Shown: positions 52,380 to 62,021, counted from the stretch's first letter. The stretch: 64,000 nt of DNA from Coriobacteriaceae bacterium (GCA_902399975.1 CABOHA010000001.1:955397-1019396), one strand, 5' to 3'. Notes: a model not told the origin generated them from the letters alone. A program made the numbers and translations.

Positions 52380-52967
52380 CTACTCCTCGACGGAGTCGGC
52401 CTCGACGGCCTCAGCAGCGTCCACATCCTCGGCAAGTACACCGGCGGTAGCCTGAGCGGCAGCGACCTTGGCGGCAGCCTCGGCAGCCTGGGCCTCCTCG
52501 CGAGCGCGATCCTCGGCCAGCAGCTCCTGGTACAGGTCCTCACCCGGCAGCTCCTCGCTGCGAGCGATCTTGCCCAGCACGCCGTTGACGAACGACGCGG
52601 ACTGGTCGGTCCCATAGGCCTTGGCAAGCTCAACGGCCTCGTTGATCACGATGGCGTCCGAGACCTCTTCGTCGGTGAGGAAGCGCATCTCGTAGACGGC
52701 GATACGCAGCAGATTGCGGTCGGCGCCGGGCATGCGCATAAGATCCCAGTTTTTGGCAACGGAACGCAGAGCGCAGTCGATGCGGTCGATATGCTCGTAA
52801 GCACCGCGGCACAGCTCCAGCGCATAGGGGTCGAGGGGACCCTTCGAGATCAGGAAATCGCCCTCGAGGACGCGCTCGAGCGGGCTGTCCGTGGCCTCGG
52901 CCTGGAACAGCAGCTGCAGCGCCTGACTGCGGGCAAGCGTGCGCCCGCGATAAACCTTAAGGCTCAA
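52380..52967 (-). CDS. nusB: Transcription antitermination protein NusB
   Basis: Part of the rRNA antitermination complex. The 195-residue protein opens with RTLARSQALQLLFQAEA and contains LRIAVYEMRFLTDE and VINEAVELAKAYG, the NusB core. The last 50 residues are an Ala/Glu-rich acidic tail beyond the usual end near 145. The start is a TTG at 52967 preceded by GGAG; no ATG fits better. Confidence 0.94.
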   Translation of the reverse strand: MSLKVYRGRTLARSQALQLLFQAEATDSPLERVLEGDFLISKGPLDPYALELCRGAYEHIDRIDCALRSVAKNWDLMRMPGADRNLLRIAVYEMRFLTDEEVSDAIVINEAVELAKAYGTDQSASFVNGVLGKIARSEELPGEDLYQELLAEDRAREEAQAAEAAAKVAAAQATAGVLAEDVDAAEAVEADSVEE

Positions 52968-52970
52968 AGG

Positions 52971-53333
52971 TTACTCCTTGGGGAAAACGAGGCCGTCGAT
53001 GCAAACGTCAACGCGCTCGACCTCAACGCCAACCTGGGCATCGATGGCGGCGACCACGGCAGCGCGAACGGCCTCGGCGAGTTTCTTGAACGGATAGCCA
53101 AAGAACACCACAACGCGCACGGTAAGTGCGAGCTTGTCGCCGATGACCTCGGCCTCGACCGCCGGCTCGGAAGCCGGGGCCTTGGACGAGAGCATCATGG
53201 AGACAAGGTTGGTGGCAAGGTCCTTGACGCCAACGGAGGCGATGCCCTCGACATCCGACACGGCGCGCGAGACGATGGCGGTCAGAACATCGGGCGAAAT
53301 GCCGATGCCGTCAATCTTGATTTCCTGGGGCAT
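52971..53333 (-). CDS. Asp23/Gls24-family protein
   Basis: A 120-residue cell-envelope-associated protein of the Asp23 family, of uncertain biochemical role in envelope stress. IDGIGISPDVLTAIVSRAVSDVEG and the late VRVVVFFGYPFKKLAE are typical. AGGAGGAC precedes the ATG. It lies between efp and nusB, a common position in Gram-positive genomes. Confidence 0.88.
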   Translation of the reverse strand: MPQEIKIDGIGISPDVLTAIVSRAVSDVEGIASVGVKDLATNLVSMMLSSKAPASEPAVEAEVIGDKLALTVRVVVFFGYPFKKLAEAVRAAVVAAIDAQVGVEVERVDVCIDGLVFPKE

Positions 53334-53357
53334 GAGTCCTCCTAGAAGAGTTGGTTG

Positions 53358-53921
53358 CTAGACGCGGGAGACGAACTTGCCGTCGCGGGTGTCAACCTTG
53401 ATGACCTCGCCCTCGTTGAGGTACATGGGGACCTGGATGACGGCGCCGGTGTCGATCGTGGCCGGCTTGGTGGAACCCTGGACGGTGTCGCCCTTAAAGC
53501 CCGGGTCGGTCTGGACGATGGTGGTCTCGATGAACATCGGCGGGGTCACGCCCATGAGCTCATCGTCGGCGAAGAGCAGCTGGCAAATGTCGTTCTCGCG
53601 CAGCCACTTGGAGTTCTCGCCCACCATGTCCTCGGGAACAGGAACCTGCTCATAGGTCTCATTGTCCATGAAAATGTAGTCGGTGCCATCGTTGTAGAGG
53701 TACTGGAACTCACGGGTGGTGAGCATAACGCTCTCGAACTTGGTGCCGGCGTTGCAGGTGTTCTCGACGACGCGGCCGCTCTTGATGTCGCGGGTCTTGT
53801 AGCGCACAAACGCGCCGCCCTTGCCCGGCTTGACATGCTGGAACTCGACGATGGTGTAGACCTTGTCCTTGATACGGAGACCGAGGCCGTTCTTGAAGTC
53901 GGCGGTAGAAATGGTAGGCAT
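53358..53921 (-). CDS. efp: Translation elongation factor P
   Basis: Relieves ribosome stalling at proline runs. The 187-residue protein has the three beta-barrel domains of EF-P; the tip lysine lies in VKPGKGGAFVR (about residue 32). I see no epmA or yfcK-type modification gene nearby. The in-frame extension upstream of 53921 is spurious: ATG at 53921 gives MPTISTADFKNG. Confidence 0.95.
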   Translation of the reverse strand: MPTISTADFKNGLGLRIKDKVYTIVEFQHVKPGKGGAFVRYKTRDIKSGRVVENTCNAGTKFESVMLTTREFQYLYNDGTDYIFMDNETYEQVPVPEDMVGENSKWLRENDICQLLFADDELMGVTPPMFIETTIVQTDPGFKGDTVQGSTKPATIDTGAVIQVPMYLNEGEVIKVDTRDGKFVSRV

Positions 53922-54011
53922 AGCGACCTTTCTTGTTATGGGCAGAACGCACAAGCGTCCAAATTACATACGACAGAAATTATACACTTGCAGACGGCGC
54001 CTGCGGAGAGC

Positions 54012-54060
54012 GCATAAAAAGAGAACGCGGGGCGTCCGGATCGATTCGGACGCCCCGCCC
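54012..54060 (-). terminator. Intrinsic terminator of the Xaa-Pro peptidase gene
   Basis: GGGGCGTCCG pairs with CGGACGCCCC on the minus strand around GATC, followed by a T-rich GTTCTCTTTTT tract. It is 25 bases beyond the pepQ stop. Confidence 0.85.
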
Positions 54061-54081
54061 CAAACTATCTACCGAAGTAGA

Positions 54082-55212
54082 CTAGCAGTCGATAACGTGC
54101 AGGTCGTGCGGGGTCTTGGTGAAGGGCTCGTAGCCGTTCTCGGTGACAACGCCGTAGTCCTCCAGGCGCACGCCGCCCACGCCGGGCAGGTAGACGCCGG
54201 GCTCCATGGTGACAACCGAGCCGATCTCGATGGTGTTCTTGCTACGGTTGAAGTTGGGCAGCTCGTGGATGTCGATACCAACGCCGTGGCCCAAGCCATG
54301 GTTGTAGTAATCGCCATAGCCGGCATCGCCGATGATCTTCTTGGAAAGCTTGAAAATGTCGTTGCCCTCAACGCCCGGATGGATGGCGGCGACGCACTCC
54401 TCGTGTGTACGGCGCACGAGCGCGTACAGGTCGAGCTGCTCCTGGGTAGGCTCGCCCATCACGACGGTGCGTGTCATGTCGGAGCGGTAATCACAGTAGC
54501 CCGCGCCGTAATCCATAAGAACGAAATCGCCCTTCTCGATCACGCGGTCGCTCGGCACGGCATGCGGGTTGGCGGTGTTGGGACCACTCGCCACGATGGA
54601 GCCGAAGGCAAGGCTATCGGCGCCGTTGGCGAACATAAAGTTCTCGAGCTCGTTGCGAACCTGCTTCTCGGTCATGCCGGGCTTAATAAAGCCGAGCATA
54701 TGCTGGAAGGCGGCATCGGTGATCGACTGCGCATGGCACATGAGCTCGAGCTCCTCGGCGTCCTTGATGGCGCGCATCTTGCGAATGTCGTCATGCATCA
54801 GCGGCAGCATGCAGGCGACGGAACGATCCTCCAGACCACGCTGAATGCCCTGGTAGAAGTTGATCTGCATGTCGTCCTCGACAGCGCAGACACGGCACTT
54901 GTTAGCCGCGATCTTGCCGGCGACCCAACCGGGGATGGTGCCCTCGTCCATGTCGTAGACCCAGGGGCTGCCGGCGGACGTGTTCTCCTCAAAGCTGTTG
55001 AGATAGCGTGAGTCGGTATGGAACAGGCACTGGTCGGCCGTAATAAATGCAGCGTGCGGGAACTCGAAGGTGTAGTCGAAGACGCCCTTCACGCCCGTGA
55101 GCCAACGAAGGTTGGCCTCGTCGCGCACGACGATAGCGTCGTAGCCGCGCTCAGCCATCAGGGCACGGACACGCTCGATACGACCGGCAGGACCGGCAGC
55201 AAACTCAGACAT
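54082..55212 (-). CDS. pepQ: Xaa-Pro peptidase (M24 family)
   Basis: Cleaves X-Pro bonds. The 376-residue protein has an N-terminal creatinase-like domain and a pita-bread metallopeptidase domain; metal ligands are visible in LMDYGAGYCDYRSDMTRT (two Asp), GLGHGVGIDIHE (His) and MEPGVY and RLEDYGVV (two Glu). AAGAAAGGA precedes ATG 55212, which gives MSEFAAGPAGR. A position between aroB and efp is typical of this actinobacterial cluster. Aminopeptidase P and prolidase cannot be told apart here. Confidence 0.92.
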   Translation of the reverse strand: MSEFAAGPAGRIERVRALMAERGYDAIVVRDEANLRWLTGVKGVFDYTFEFPHAAFITADQCLFHTDSRYLNSFEENTSAGSPWVYDMDEGTIPGWVAGKIAANKCRVCAVEDDMQINFYQGIQRGLEDRSVACMLPLMHDDIRKMRAIKDAEELELMCHAQSITDAAFQHMLGFIKPGMTEKQVRNELENFMFANGADSLAFGSIVASGPNTANPHAVPSDRVIEKGDFVLMDYGAGYCDYRSDMTRTVVMGEPTQEQLDLYALVRRTHEECVAAIHPGVEGNDIFKLSKKIIGDAGYGDYYNHGLGHGVGIDIHELPNFNRSKNTIEIGSVVTMEPGVYLPGVGGVRLEDYGVVTENGYEPFTKTPHDLHVIDC

Positions 55213-55344
55213 GCAGATTCCTTTCTTATTGTCCTCATAAAAGCGGGACGGGCCTCGATCGAAAGATGGAATCGCGCGCGATTCGCAACCGATTGGAAAC
55301 CCGCCCCTCAACATGATACGAAAGACGATGTATGTCAATAAATC

Positions 55345-56454
55345 CTAGAGAAGTTCTTTGCGAGAAGCCAAGTATGCGTGAGCATGGCGGTCGAGAACCT
55401 CGTCCTCAACGCTCGTTAGACGAATGGCGCCGAGCGCCGCGGGCAGCGGCAACATGCTGCGGTTCGAGCGAACAAACTGCTGCCTGCGGAACTCCTCGAT
55501 ATATGCGGCAGGCTCCAGATCGAAGGCAAGCTCCTCGATACCAAAGTCCTCCAGGCAGTCATCGACCTCAAAGACGTAATCGATATCAAAGTCGCAGGCA
55601 TCATGTGCTAGGCGCGCCTCAAAGCGCATCCCCTCGGACAGCAGCTGGTAGGCAGGAACCTGCACCGCGGCTTTGCCCAGGCAGACGCGCAGAGTACGCT
55701 CCCCCGTCTTGCCAAAGTCTAGAGCGTGGCGGGCGCTGGGATTCGTAGCCATCAGTACGTCCTTACGGGCAGTCTGAGACCACTGAACGGCATTGACGAG
55801 CGCGACCTCCTCGCCCGCGAGAATCTCGGGGACGGTCTCGGTAAACTGATTCCAGCGGGACTTGCTGCTCGAAAGCATGGTGCCAACAAGTACCACATAG
55901 CCAAGTTTGAGGTCATCGGGGTCCGCCTCGCGAACAAGATCAAGGTCACACACGACCAACCCCGGCTCGGGACGGAACGCGATAGCGGGAAGCGCATGCG
56001 CCGACGAGGCAACGAGCGGCCTCATGGTCGTCGCGACCGTGAGCATGGCGTCAAACGTCGTCGGCAGCAAGGCGCACTCGGTGCGACCGCACCACTGATT
56101 GGCACACCAACAAACGACCGAGCAGGTCGCCGTGTCACCGACAGCGACAACGAGATCGTCGCAGGTAATGCCGTTAGCCGACAGGGCGCCAAAGACGGTA
56201 TCGGCATCGGCCAGCGTAGCACCGGCAGGAGAAACCTCGAGGACGAGCAGCGACACGGCAAAACCGGCGTCGACCAGCGCATGCTCGACGACCTCGCCAA
56301 AACGCTCGGATGTAGCGTCGTTCCAAACCACCATCGCGCGCTTAGGCTTGCCCACGGCCGAGGCAAACATGCGCGACAGCTCCTCGAACGCGCCCAATCC
56401 AACGCGGACATCGACACTGCGGTTTTGGAAATTGATAAGTTGACGGCGAATCAT
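55345..56454 (-). CDS. AroB-like protein (degenerate 3-dehydroquinate synthase)
   Basis: Position after aroK and overall length (369 residues) fit 3-dehydroquinate synthase, and fragments such as DDLVVAVGD, LLPTTFDAML and CDLDLV align with it. The functional motifs do not: the glycine-rich GGGVVGD is VGDTATC, DSSVGGK is absent, the metal glutamate in GLAEVIKYG is replaced (LKLGYVVLVG), and LGHTFGHAIE reads FGKTGERTLR. The metal and substrate residues of AroB are therefore largely lost. ATG at 56454 overlaps the aroK stop (ATGA). It may be a pseudoenzyme or a repurposed protein. Confidence 0.7.
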   Translation of the reverse strand: MIRRQLINFQNRSVDVRVGLGAFEELSRMFASAVGKPKRAMVVWNDATSERFGEVVEHALVDAGFAVSLLVLEVSPAGATLADADTVFGALSANGITCDDLVVAVGDTATCSVVCWCANQWCGRTECALLPTTFDAMLTVATTMRPLVASSAHALPAIAFRPEPGLVVCDLDLVREADPDDLKLGYVVLVGTMLSSSKSRWNQFTETVPEILAGEEVALVNAVQWSQTARKDVLMATNPSARHALDFGKTGERTLRVCLGKAAVQVPAYQLLSEGMRFEARLAHDACDFDIDYVFEVDDCLEDFGIEELAFDLEPAAYIEEFRRQQFVRSNRSMLPLPAALGAIRLTSVEDEVLDRHAHAYLASRKELL

Positions 56455-56984
56455 AGCAGTCCACGCTCCAAAAGCATCTCGGCACAAAGGTAGGAAACGT
56501 CCTCGAAGGACTTGTTGCGAATATCAAGGGTAATATCGGCGGCCTGGCGATACAGCGGACGGCGATGCTCAAACAGGCGCGCAGCGTGCTCGGGCGAGCG
56601 GAAATCGGGCCGGGTATCGGAGCGGCGAATCTGGCGCAACGAGTCCTCAAAGTCGCCTTCGAGGTACACGCATATACCCATCTCATGCATCAGCTCAATG
56701 TTCACCGGCGTCTCGACGATGCCACCCCCGCACGACACCAGCAGGCTGCGCTCGCTTTGAAGCGAACGGAGTGCCGAGGTCTCAAGCTCGCGAAAACGAT
56801 CCTCGCCCTCGGTCTCAAATATCTCGGTAACCGACTTGCCACATCGACGCACAACCAAACGATCGGTATCGATAAAACGCCGCTTGAACATAGTGCCGAC
56901 GTTGCGCGCGAGCGTCGATTTGCCCGCGCCCAAAAAGCCGATAAAGAAGATATGGTCGCAGCCGTGTTTGATGTGCTGAGACAT
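56451..56984 (-). CDS. aroK: Shikimate kinase
   Basis: Phosphorylates shikimate at O3. The 177-residue protein has P-loop GFLGAGKSTLARN (about 16-28), FIDTDRLV (the Asp that binds magnesium and shikimate), SCGGGIVE and RPLYRQAADITLD near the lid and C-terminus. It lies eight bases downstream of yqeG and overlaps the AroB-like gene. Confidence 0.94.
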   Translation of the reverse strand: MSQHIKHGCDHIFFIGFLGAGKSTLARNVGTMFKRRFIDTDRLVVRRCGKSVTEIFETEGEDRFRELETSALRSLQSERSLLVSCGGGIVETPVNIELMHEMGICVYLEGDFEDSLRQIRRSDTRPDFRSPEHAARLFEHRRPLYRQAADITLDIRNKSFEDVSYLCAEMLLERGLL

Positions 56985-56992
56985 GGCGAAAC

Positions 56993-57490
56993 CTATTCCT
57001 CGCAGGGAAGGTCGCGCAGGGCCCGGCGCTCAAAGATACGGAAGATCTGCGTGTACCACAGGTCCTGGGTTGCCTGCGGCTTGACCAGAATAGTGTCAAC
57101 GCCGGCAAAGTTACCGCTCCACACGTCCGTGTACAGCTGATCGCCGATCAGCACCGCCTCGTCTGCCGTGGCGCCAAGGCGCTTAAGACCCGCCTTCAAG
57201 GCAAACGGGGCGGGCTTCATGGCGTGGCTGATGGCCTCGAGTCCCAGCTCGCGTGCAGAGCTCATGACCTGATCGCGATGCCAGTTGTTGGACACCATGC
57301 ACAGCTTAAAGCCTTTGGCGCGGGCGGTATCGAGCCAAGCGGAAACCGCGGCGGGAACCTGCTCGGTGTCGCGCGGAACCAGAGTGTTATCGCGATCGAG
57401 CAGAATGGCGCGTTTGCCGTCGGCCCACAGGGTATCAAGGTCGATGCGATCGACCGAGGCAACGTATCGTTTGGGGCTAAAAATCCTCAT
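56993..57490 (-). CDS. YqeG-family HAD phosphatase
   Basis: A 165-residue HAD-superfamily phosphatase (class IIIA). Motif I is LLDRDNTL, motif III KPAPF and motif IV IGDQLYTD. The substrate is unknown in most bacteria; plant and yeast relatives dephosphorylate phosphatidylglycerol phosphate. ATG at 57490 (MRIFSPKRYVAS) is one base after the mltG stop; the open frame further upstream is a shadow of mltG. Confidence 0.9.
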   Translation of the reverse strand: MRIFSPKRYVASVDRIDLDTLWADGKRAILLDRDNTLVPRDTEQVPAAVSAWLDTARAKGFKLCMVSNNWHRDQVMSSARELGLEAISHAMKPAPFALKAGLKRLGATADEAVLIGDQLYTDVWSGNFAGVDTILVKPQATQDLWYTQIFRIFERRALRDLPCEE

Positions 57491-57491
57491 G

Positions 57492-58925
57492 CTAATTCCA
57501 AGACAGTTGATGCTCTTCGTAGGTTTGCGAGAAGTACTCCTCGTCCTGCGTAATGTAGAAATACAGGTCATCGGAGTCGGTTGGCTCAAGCGTGGCCTTG
57601 AGTGCCTCGAGCGACGGAGAGCAGATGGGCGTGGGTGGCAGGCCCTCGTGCTTATAGGTGTTATACGGGCTATCGCTCTGCAGGTCGTCGGCGGTAACCT
57701 CGCCACCGGTGACATACATCATGGTCGCATCGCTGTTGAGATAGCGCAGACCGTCGAGCTTGCCGGCAAGGCGGTTGTAGAAGACCGAGGCCACGTGTGC
57801 ACGTTGATCGGCGTTGAGGCCCTCGCGCTCAACGATAGAGGCCAAGTTGACGATGTCGTAGTCGGACATCTCCACACCGTAGCGCTCCTTGATCTTGGCT
57901 TCGCAGCTCGCAAAGTCAAGCGACTTGTACTCGGTCTTAAACTGATCGAGCATGGCGCGAATCACGTCATCGGCCGTCGGCGAATCACCCAACGAATAGG
58001 TCTTGGGGAACAAAAAACCCTCGAGCGAGTCGTTGGCGGCGCCCTTAAGGAAGCTATAGTCGTCCACGTAGTTGGAGGCCTTGGCCTGGTTGAGGAAGTC
58101 TTCCTTAGAGATGCTGTCGTAGGCCTGGGCCACGCGGTCGGCGACTTGATCGACTGTCAGACCCTCAGGGATAGTCAGCGCATTGGAGCCCGCGTTGGGG
58201 CCTTCCATGAGCTGCTGAACAACCTTGGTCGCATCCATGAGTGTGGTGAACGAGTAGGTGCCAGGCTTAAGCGACATATCGGCGTTAAGCTTTTTCACCG
58301 CCGCGTAGTAATCCTTGGGATTTTCGACGATATGGTTCTCGGAGAGAATCGAGGCGATCGTATCGCCCGAAGCACCGTCGGGAATGGTCACCGTAACTTG
58401 CTGGCCAGCAGCGACTTTCGCATCCTCACCGGCAAAGAAGCCCTTAACGGCAGGTACGACAAAGAAAGCGATAGTAGCAAGCGCGATTACGGCCACCACA
58501 ACGCCGATGATCATAGGAACCGGAGAACTCTTCTTTTGAGCACCGCGACGAGCATGCGTGTTGTAGCTCGAGCGAGTCGCCGGAGCAACGCCATGCGACC
58601 CGCGAGCGTGATGCGAATGCGATTGGGGGGCCTGCGTTCGCTGGGTAGGTGCCTGTTGCTTAAAGCGAGCACCGCCTGCAGGCTGAGCCGAACGAGCAGT
58701 GGGCTGCTGAGCCGCGTGAGAAGCCGGATACTGAACCGAACGAGCAGAAGGCTGCTGACCCGTCCGTTGAACAGGTTGGGCCGAACGAGAGGAGGACTGC
58801 ACCGGGCGCGCGGCAGACTGAGCTGCGCGCTGGGTCGGCTGTGCCGGACGCTGGCCAGGCTGGGCAGGGCGCGACGCCGACTGACGTGTACAATTCGGCT
58901 GGCGCGGATCGGAAGCGCTAGGCAT
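57492..58925 (-). CDS. mltG: Endolytic murein transglycosylase MltG
   Basis: Terminates peptidoglycan glycan strands at the membrane. The 477-residue protein starts with about 130 residues rich in Gln/Pro/Ser/Ala with repeating TAQP/RSAQP units, a membrane segment (about 140-160), a LysM-like region and the YceG domain with the catalytic glutamate in LASIVEREG and VFYNRL. The long N-terminal tail is typical of actinobacterial versions. ATG 58925 has GAGGAGG upstream and overlaps ruvX by eight bases. Confidence 0.92.
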   Translation of the reverse strand: MPSASDPRQPNCTRQSASRPAQPGQRPAQPTQRAAQSAARPVQSSSRSAQPVQRTGQQPSARSVQYPASHAAQQPTARSAQPAGGARFKQQAPTQRTQAPQSHSHHARGSHGVAPATRSSYNTHARRGAQKKSSPVPMIIGVVVAVIALATIAFFVVPAVKGFFAGEDAKVAAGQQVTVTIPDGASGDTIASILSENHIVENPKDYYAAVKKLNADMSLKPGTYSFTTLMDATKVVQQLMEGPNAGSNALTIPEGLTVDQVADRVAQAYDSISKEDFLNQAKASNYVDDYSFLKGAANDSLEGFLFPKTYSLGDSPTADDVIRAMLDQFKTEYKSLDFASCEAKIKERYGVEMSDYDIVNLASIVEREGLNADQRAHVASVFYNRLAGKLDGLRYLNSDATMMYVTGGEVTADDLQSDSPYNTYKHEGLPPTPICSPSLEALKATLEPTDSDDLYFYITQDEEYFSQTYEEHQLSWN

Positions 58926-59346
58926 GCGAAACCTCCTCGTTTTTACGATCAAGCCACGTCTGCAAAAACAGGCTGGCGGCAATCATGTCAATCTTGCCCC
59001 TCATCTGCTTTTCGTTGAGGCCCTGCTCGCGCAGGATACGCTTTGCCTCTTGCGAGGACAGGCGCTCGTCCTCAAACTCCAACGGAAGATCGAGCTCGTC
59101 GGCAATCTTTTGCGCAACAGCGGCAACGCGCTCGGCCTGGGGACCGGGCTCACCGGCCATGGTCAGGGGACGCCCACTTACCAGGATATCGGGCTCATAG
59201 TCCTCAACCAGGTAGCGGAACGTCTTGGCCATACCGGTGACCTCTGCAGCCGGGAGCACCTTGACAGGCATCGCCATCTTGCCATCACGGCTCGAGACGG
59301 CGATGCCGATCCTGGTCTCCCCTATGTCCAGCGCAAGCGCGACCAC
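58918..59346 (-). CDS. ruvX: Putative Holliday junction resolvase / pre-rRNA nuclease YqgF
   Basis: A 142-residue RNase H-like nuclease. ALDIGETRIGIAVS carries the first acidic residue, FEDERLSS the second and KIDMIAASLFLQ the third. The YqgF family matures 16S rRNA in E. coli and resolves junctions in mycobacteria. The start is a GTG at 59346. It lies 17 bases downstream of alaS. Confidence 0.92.
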   Translation of the reverse strand: MVALALDIGETRIGIAVSSRDGKMAMPVKVLPAAEVTGMAKTFRYLVEDYEPDILVSGRPLTMAGEPGPQAERVAAVAQKIADELDLPLEFEDERLSSQEAKRILREQGLNEKQMRGKIDMIAASLFLQTWLDRKNEEVSHA

Positions 59347-59363
59347 AGCGACTACCTAGATTC

Positions 59364-62021
59364 TTAGGCGCCGAGCGCGGTCTTAGCGGCCGCGAGGGCA
59401 TCGGCGATGCCGGCGGCGTTCTTGCCACCGGCCTGGGCCATGTTGGGACGGCCGCCACCGCGACCGTCGACCAGGCCCGCGATCTGCTTGATCACGTTAC
59501 CGGCGTGGAAACCGGCCTTGACGGCGTCATCGGAGCCGGCGGCAAGCAGGGCCGGGGTGCCCTTCTCGGTCACGCTGGCGACGACGCAGGCGACAGGGCC
59601 GACGACCTTCTGGTGCACGGTATCCCACACGTTGCGCAGGTCGGCAGCCTCAAGGCGCTGAAGCTCGGCAACAACGAGCTTATAGCCATTCAGCTCAACA
59701 GCACCGTCGATGGCGCTGGAAATGGCATCGGAGGAGCCACCGGTGAGCGCCTTCTTGAGCTTGCTGGACGTCTCGCGCAGCTCGGCCTGCAGGTTCTCCA
59801 CGCGGGCGGGAACCTCTTCGACGCGGCACTTGAGCGCAGCGGCAGCGGCGTCGACGAGCGCCAGACGGTCGGCCATGTAGTCGAGGGCACCCTTAGAGGT
59901 CACGGCCTCGATACGGCGGACGTTGGAGCCCGTAGAGGACTCGGAAATGATCTTGAACAGGCCGATCTCGGCGGTGTTGGCGGCATGGGTGCCACCGCAG
60001 AGCTCACGGGAGAACGGATGGTCCTCGGCGCCCACCGAGACGACGCGGACGACATCGCCATACTTCTCGCCAAACAGGGCGACAGCACCGGCAGCCTTGG
60101 CCTCGTCAATGCCCATGACGCGGGTCACGACCGGCTTGGAAGCGAAAATCTGCTGGTTGACTAGATCCTCGACAGCCTTGAGCTGCTCGGAGGACAGGGC
60201 CTCGAAGTGCGTGAAGTCAAAGCGCAGGTGCTCGGGCGTCACCAGCGATCCGGCCTGGGAGACGTGCTCGCCCAGGACCTGCTTAAGCGCGGCGTCGAGC
60301 AGGTGGGTGGCGGTATGGTTGCGGCGCAGGAAACCACGGCGCTCGGCATCGAGCGCCGCGGTCAGGGTGGCACCGACGGTCAGTGTGCCCTCGGCAACGT
60401 GCGCGACATGGGCATACAGGCCATTGTGGTTCTTGGTATCGGAAACGGTCAGAACAACGCCCTCGTCGACAAGCTTGCCAGCATCGCCCTGCTGGCCACC
60501 CATCTCGGCGTAGAACGGGGTGCGGTCAAGCACGACCTCGACGTTCTCGCCGGCGTCAACGGACTCGACGGACTCGCCATTGCGAACGAGGGCGACAACC
60601 TTGGCGCCATCGATAACGTCGTTGTCATAGCCGTCGAACTCCGTCGCGGCGACCTTGTCGGAAAGCTCGACCCAAACGTCGTTGAAGCTGCCCCAGGCAT
60701 CGCCCTTGGCGTTGGCGCGGGCGCGGGCCTTCTGGTCCTCCATGCAAGCGGTAAAGCCATCCATATCGACGTCGTGACCGGCAGCGCCGGCAATCTCGAC
60801 AGTCAGGTCAATGGGGAAACCAAAGGTGTCGTGAAGCTTAAAGGCAACGTCGCCCGGAAGAACGGCGCCGTCGGCGAGCGCGGCCAGGGCCTCGTCCAGG
60901 TAAACGCGGCCGTTGTCGAGCGTCGTGGAGAAACGCTCCTCCTCGGAGGCGACGATGCCCTTAACGAGCGCGACGTTCTTGAGCAGCTCGGGATAGGCAT
61001 CGCCCATCTGAGCGTTGACCTCGTCGATGAACTTGGTCAGGAAGGCGCCCTCGATGCCCAGTAGGCGGCCGTGGAACACGGCACGACGGAGCAGACGACG
61101 CAAAACGTACTCGCGTCCCTCGTTACCGGGAAGGATGCCATCCGAGATCATAAAGTCGACGGCACGGGAGTGGTCGGCGATGATGCGCAGGGAGCGACTG
61201 GCGCCGGAGTAATCGTCGGCGTCATAGGTCTTGCCGCTGATCTCCTCACCGAGCTTGATGAGGTGCTGCATCAGATCACCGTCGTAGTTAGCGGTCTTGT
61301 GCTGCATGATAGCGGCCATGCGCTCCAGACCCATACCCGTATCGAGGTTGCGGTGCGGCAGCTCCGGCATGGAGCCGTCCTCCTGGCGGTCGTACTGGGT
61401 AAACACGAGGTTCCAGAACTCAAGGAAGCGGTCGCAGTCGCAGCCGGGCTTGCAGTCGGGGCTGCCGCAACCGACCTCTTCGCCCATGTCAAAGTAGATC
61501 TCGGAGCACGGACCGCAGGGACCGGTGGGGCCAGCGGCCCAGAAGTTATCGTCCTCGCCCAGACGCGAGATGTGATCCTCGTCAACGCCCAGGGAGCGCC
61601 ACACGTCATGGGTCTCGTCGTCCTCGGTAAAGACGGTGAAGTACAGGCGGTCGAGCGGCAGCTTGAACTCCTTGGTGATGAGCTCAAAGGCCCAAGTGCA
61701 GGCCTGCTGCTTGGAGACGCCGCCAAAGGAAAAGTCGCCGAGCATCTCAAAGAAGGACAGATGACGGCCGTCCTCGCCAATGCAGTCGATGTCGTTGGTG
61801 CGAACGCACTTCTGACAGGAGATCGCGCCGATCTCCTTCATGGTCTTCTTACCCTGGTAGTACTCCTTAAACTGGTTCATGCCGGCGTTGGCGAGCAGCA
61901 GCGAAGGATCGTCGGGAACGAGGGACGAAGAAGGATAGAGCTTAAGACCGCGCTCCTCAAAGAAGTTGAGGAACTTAGAGCGAATCTCGGCCGTAGTCAT
62001 TGACGGGTAGTCAGCACTCAT
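59364..62021 (-). CDS. alaS: Alanine-tRNA ligase
   Basis: Charges tRNA-Ala and edits mischarged serine and glycine. The 885-residue protein has the class II core (FFEERGLKLYPSSSLVPDD, ANAGMNQFK, FEMLGDFSFGG), the editing domain with HTATHLLDAAL, the zinc-site CGGTHAANTAE, and a C-terminal DHHA1 domain (GGRPNMAQAGG). MSADYPSMTTAEIRSKF at 62021 follows GAGGAG; the frame upstream is not needed. The erm(B) segment begins about 130 bases upstream of its start, so its promoter space is nearly intact. Confidence 0.97.
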   Translation of the reverse strand: MSADYPSMTTAEIRSKFLNFFEERGLKLYPSSSLVPDDPSLLLANAGMNQFKEYYQGKKTMKEIGAISCQKCVRTNDIDCIGEDGRHLSFFEMLGDFSFGGVSKQQACTWAFELITKEFKLPLDRLYFTVFTEDDETHDVWRSLGVDEDHISRLGEDDNFWAAGPTGPCGPCSEIYFDMGEEVGCGSPDCKPGCDCDRFLEFWNLVFTQYDRQEDGSMPELPHRNLDTGMGLERMAAIMQHKTANYDGDLMQHLIKLGEEISGKTYDADDYSGASRSLRIIADHSRAVDFMISDGILPGNEGREYVLRRLLRRAVFHGRLLGIEGAFLTKFIDEVNAQMGDAYPELLKNVALVKGIVASEEERFSTTLDNGRVYLDEALAALADGAVLPGDVAFKLHDTFGFPIDLTVEIAGAAGHDVDMDGFTACMEDQKARARANAKGDAWGSFNDVWVELSDKVAATEFDGYDNDVIDGAKVVALVRNGESVESVDAGENVEVVLDRTPFYAEMGGQQGDAGKLVDEGVVLTVSDTKNHNGLYAHVAHVAEGTLTVGATLTAALDAERRGFLRRNHTATHLLDAALKQVLGEHVSQAGSLVTPEHLRFDFTHFEALSSEQLKAVEDLVNQQIFASKPVVTRVMGIDEAKAAGAVALFGEKYGDVVRVVSVGAEDHPFSRELCGGTHAANTAEIGLFKIISESSTGSNVRRIEAVTSKGALDYMADRLALVDAAAAALKCRVEEVPARVENLQAELRETSSKLKKALTGGSSDAISSAIDGAVELNGYKLVVAELQRLEAADLRNVWDTVHQKVVGPVACVVASVTEKGTPALLAAGSDDAVKAGFHAGNVIKQIAGLVDGRGGGRPNMAQAGGKNAAGIADALAAAKTALGA

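Noticed and set aside
57285..59018. Plus-strand open frame of 577 codons opposite mltG and ruvX
   Set aside because: Antisense shadow; its C-terminal Arg/Leu-rich stretch mirrors the Gln/Pro repeats of mltG.
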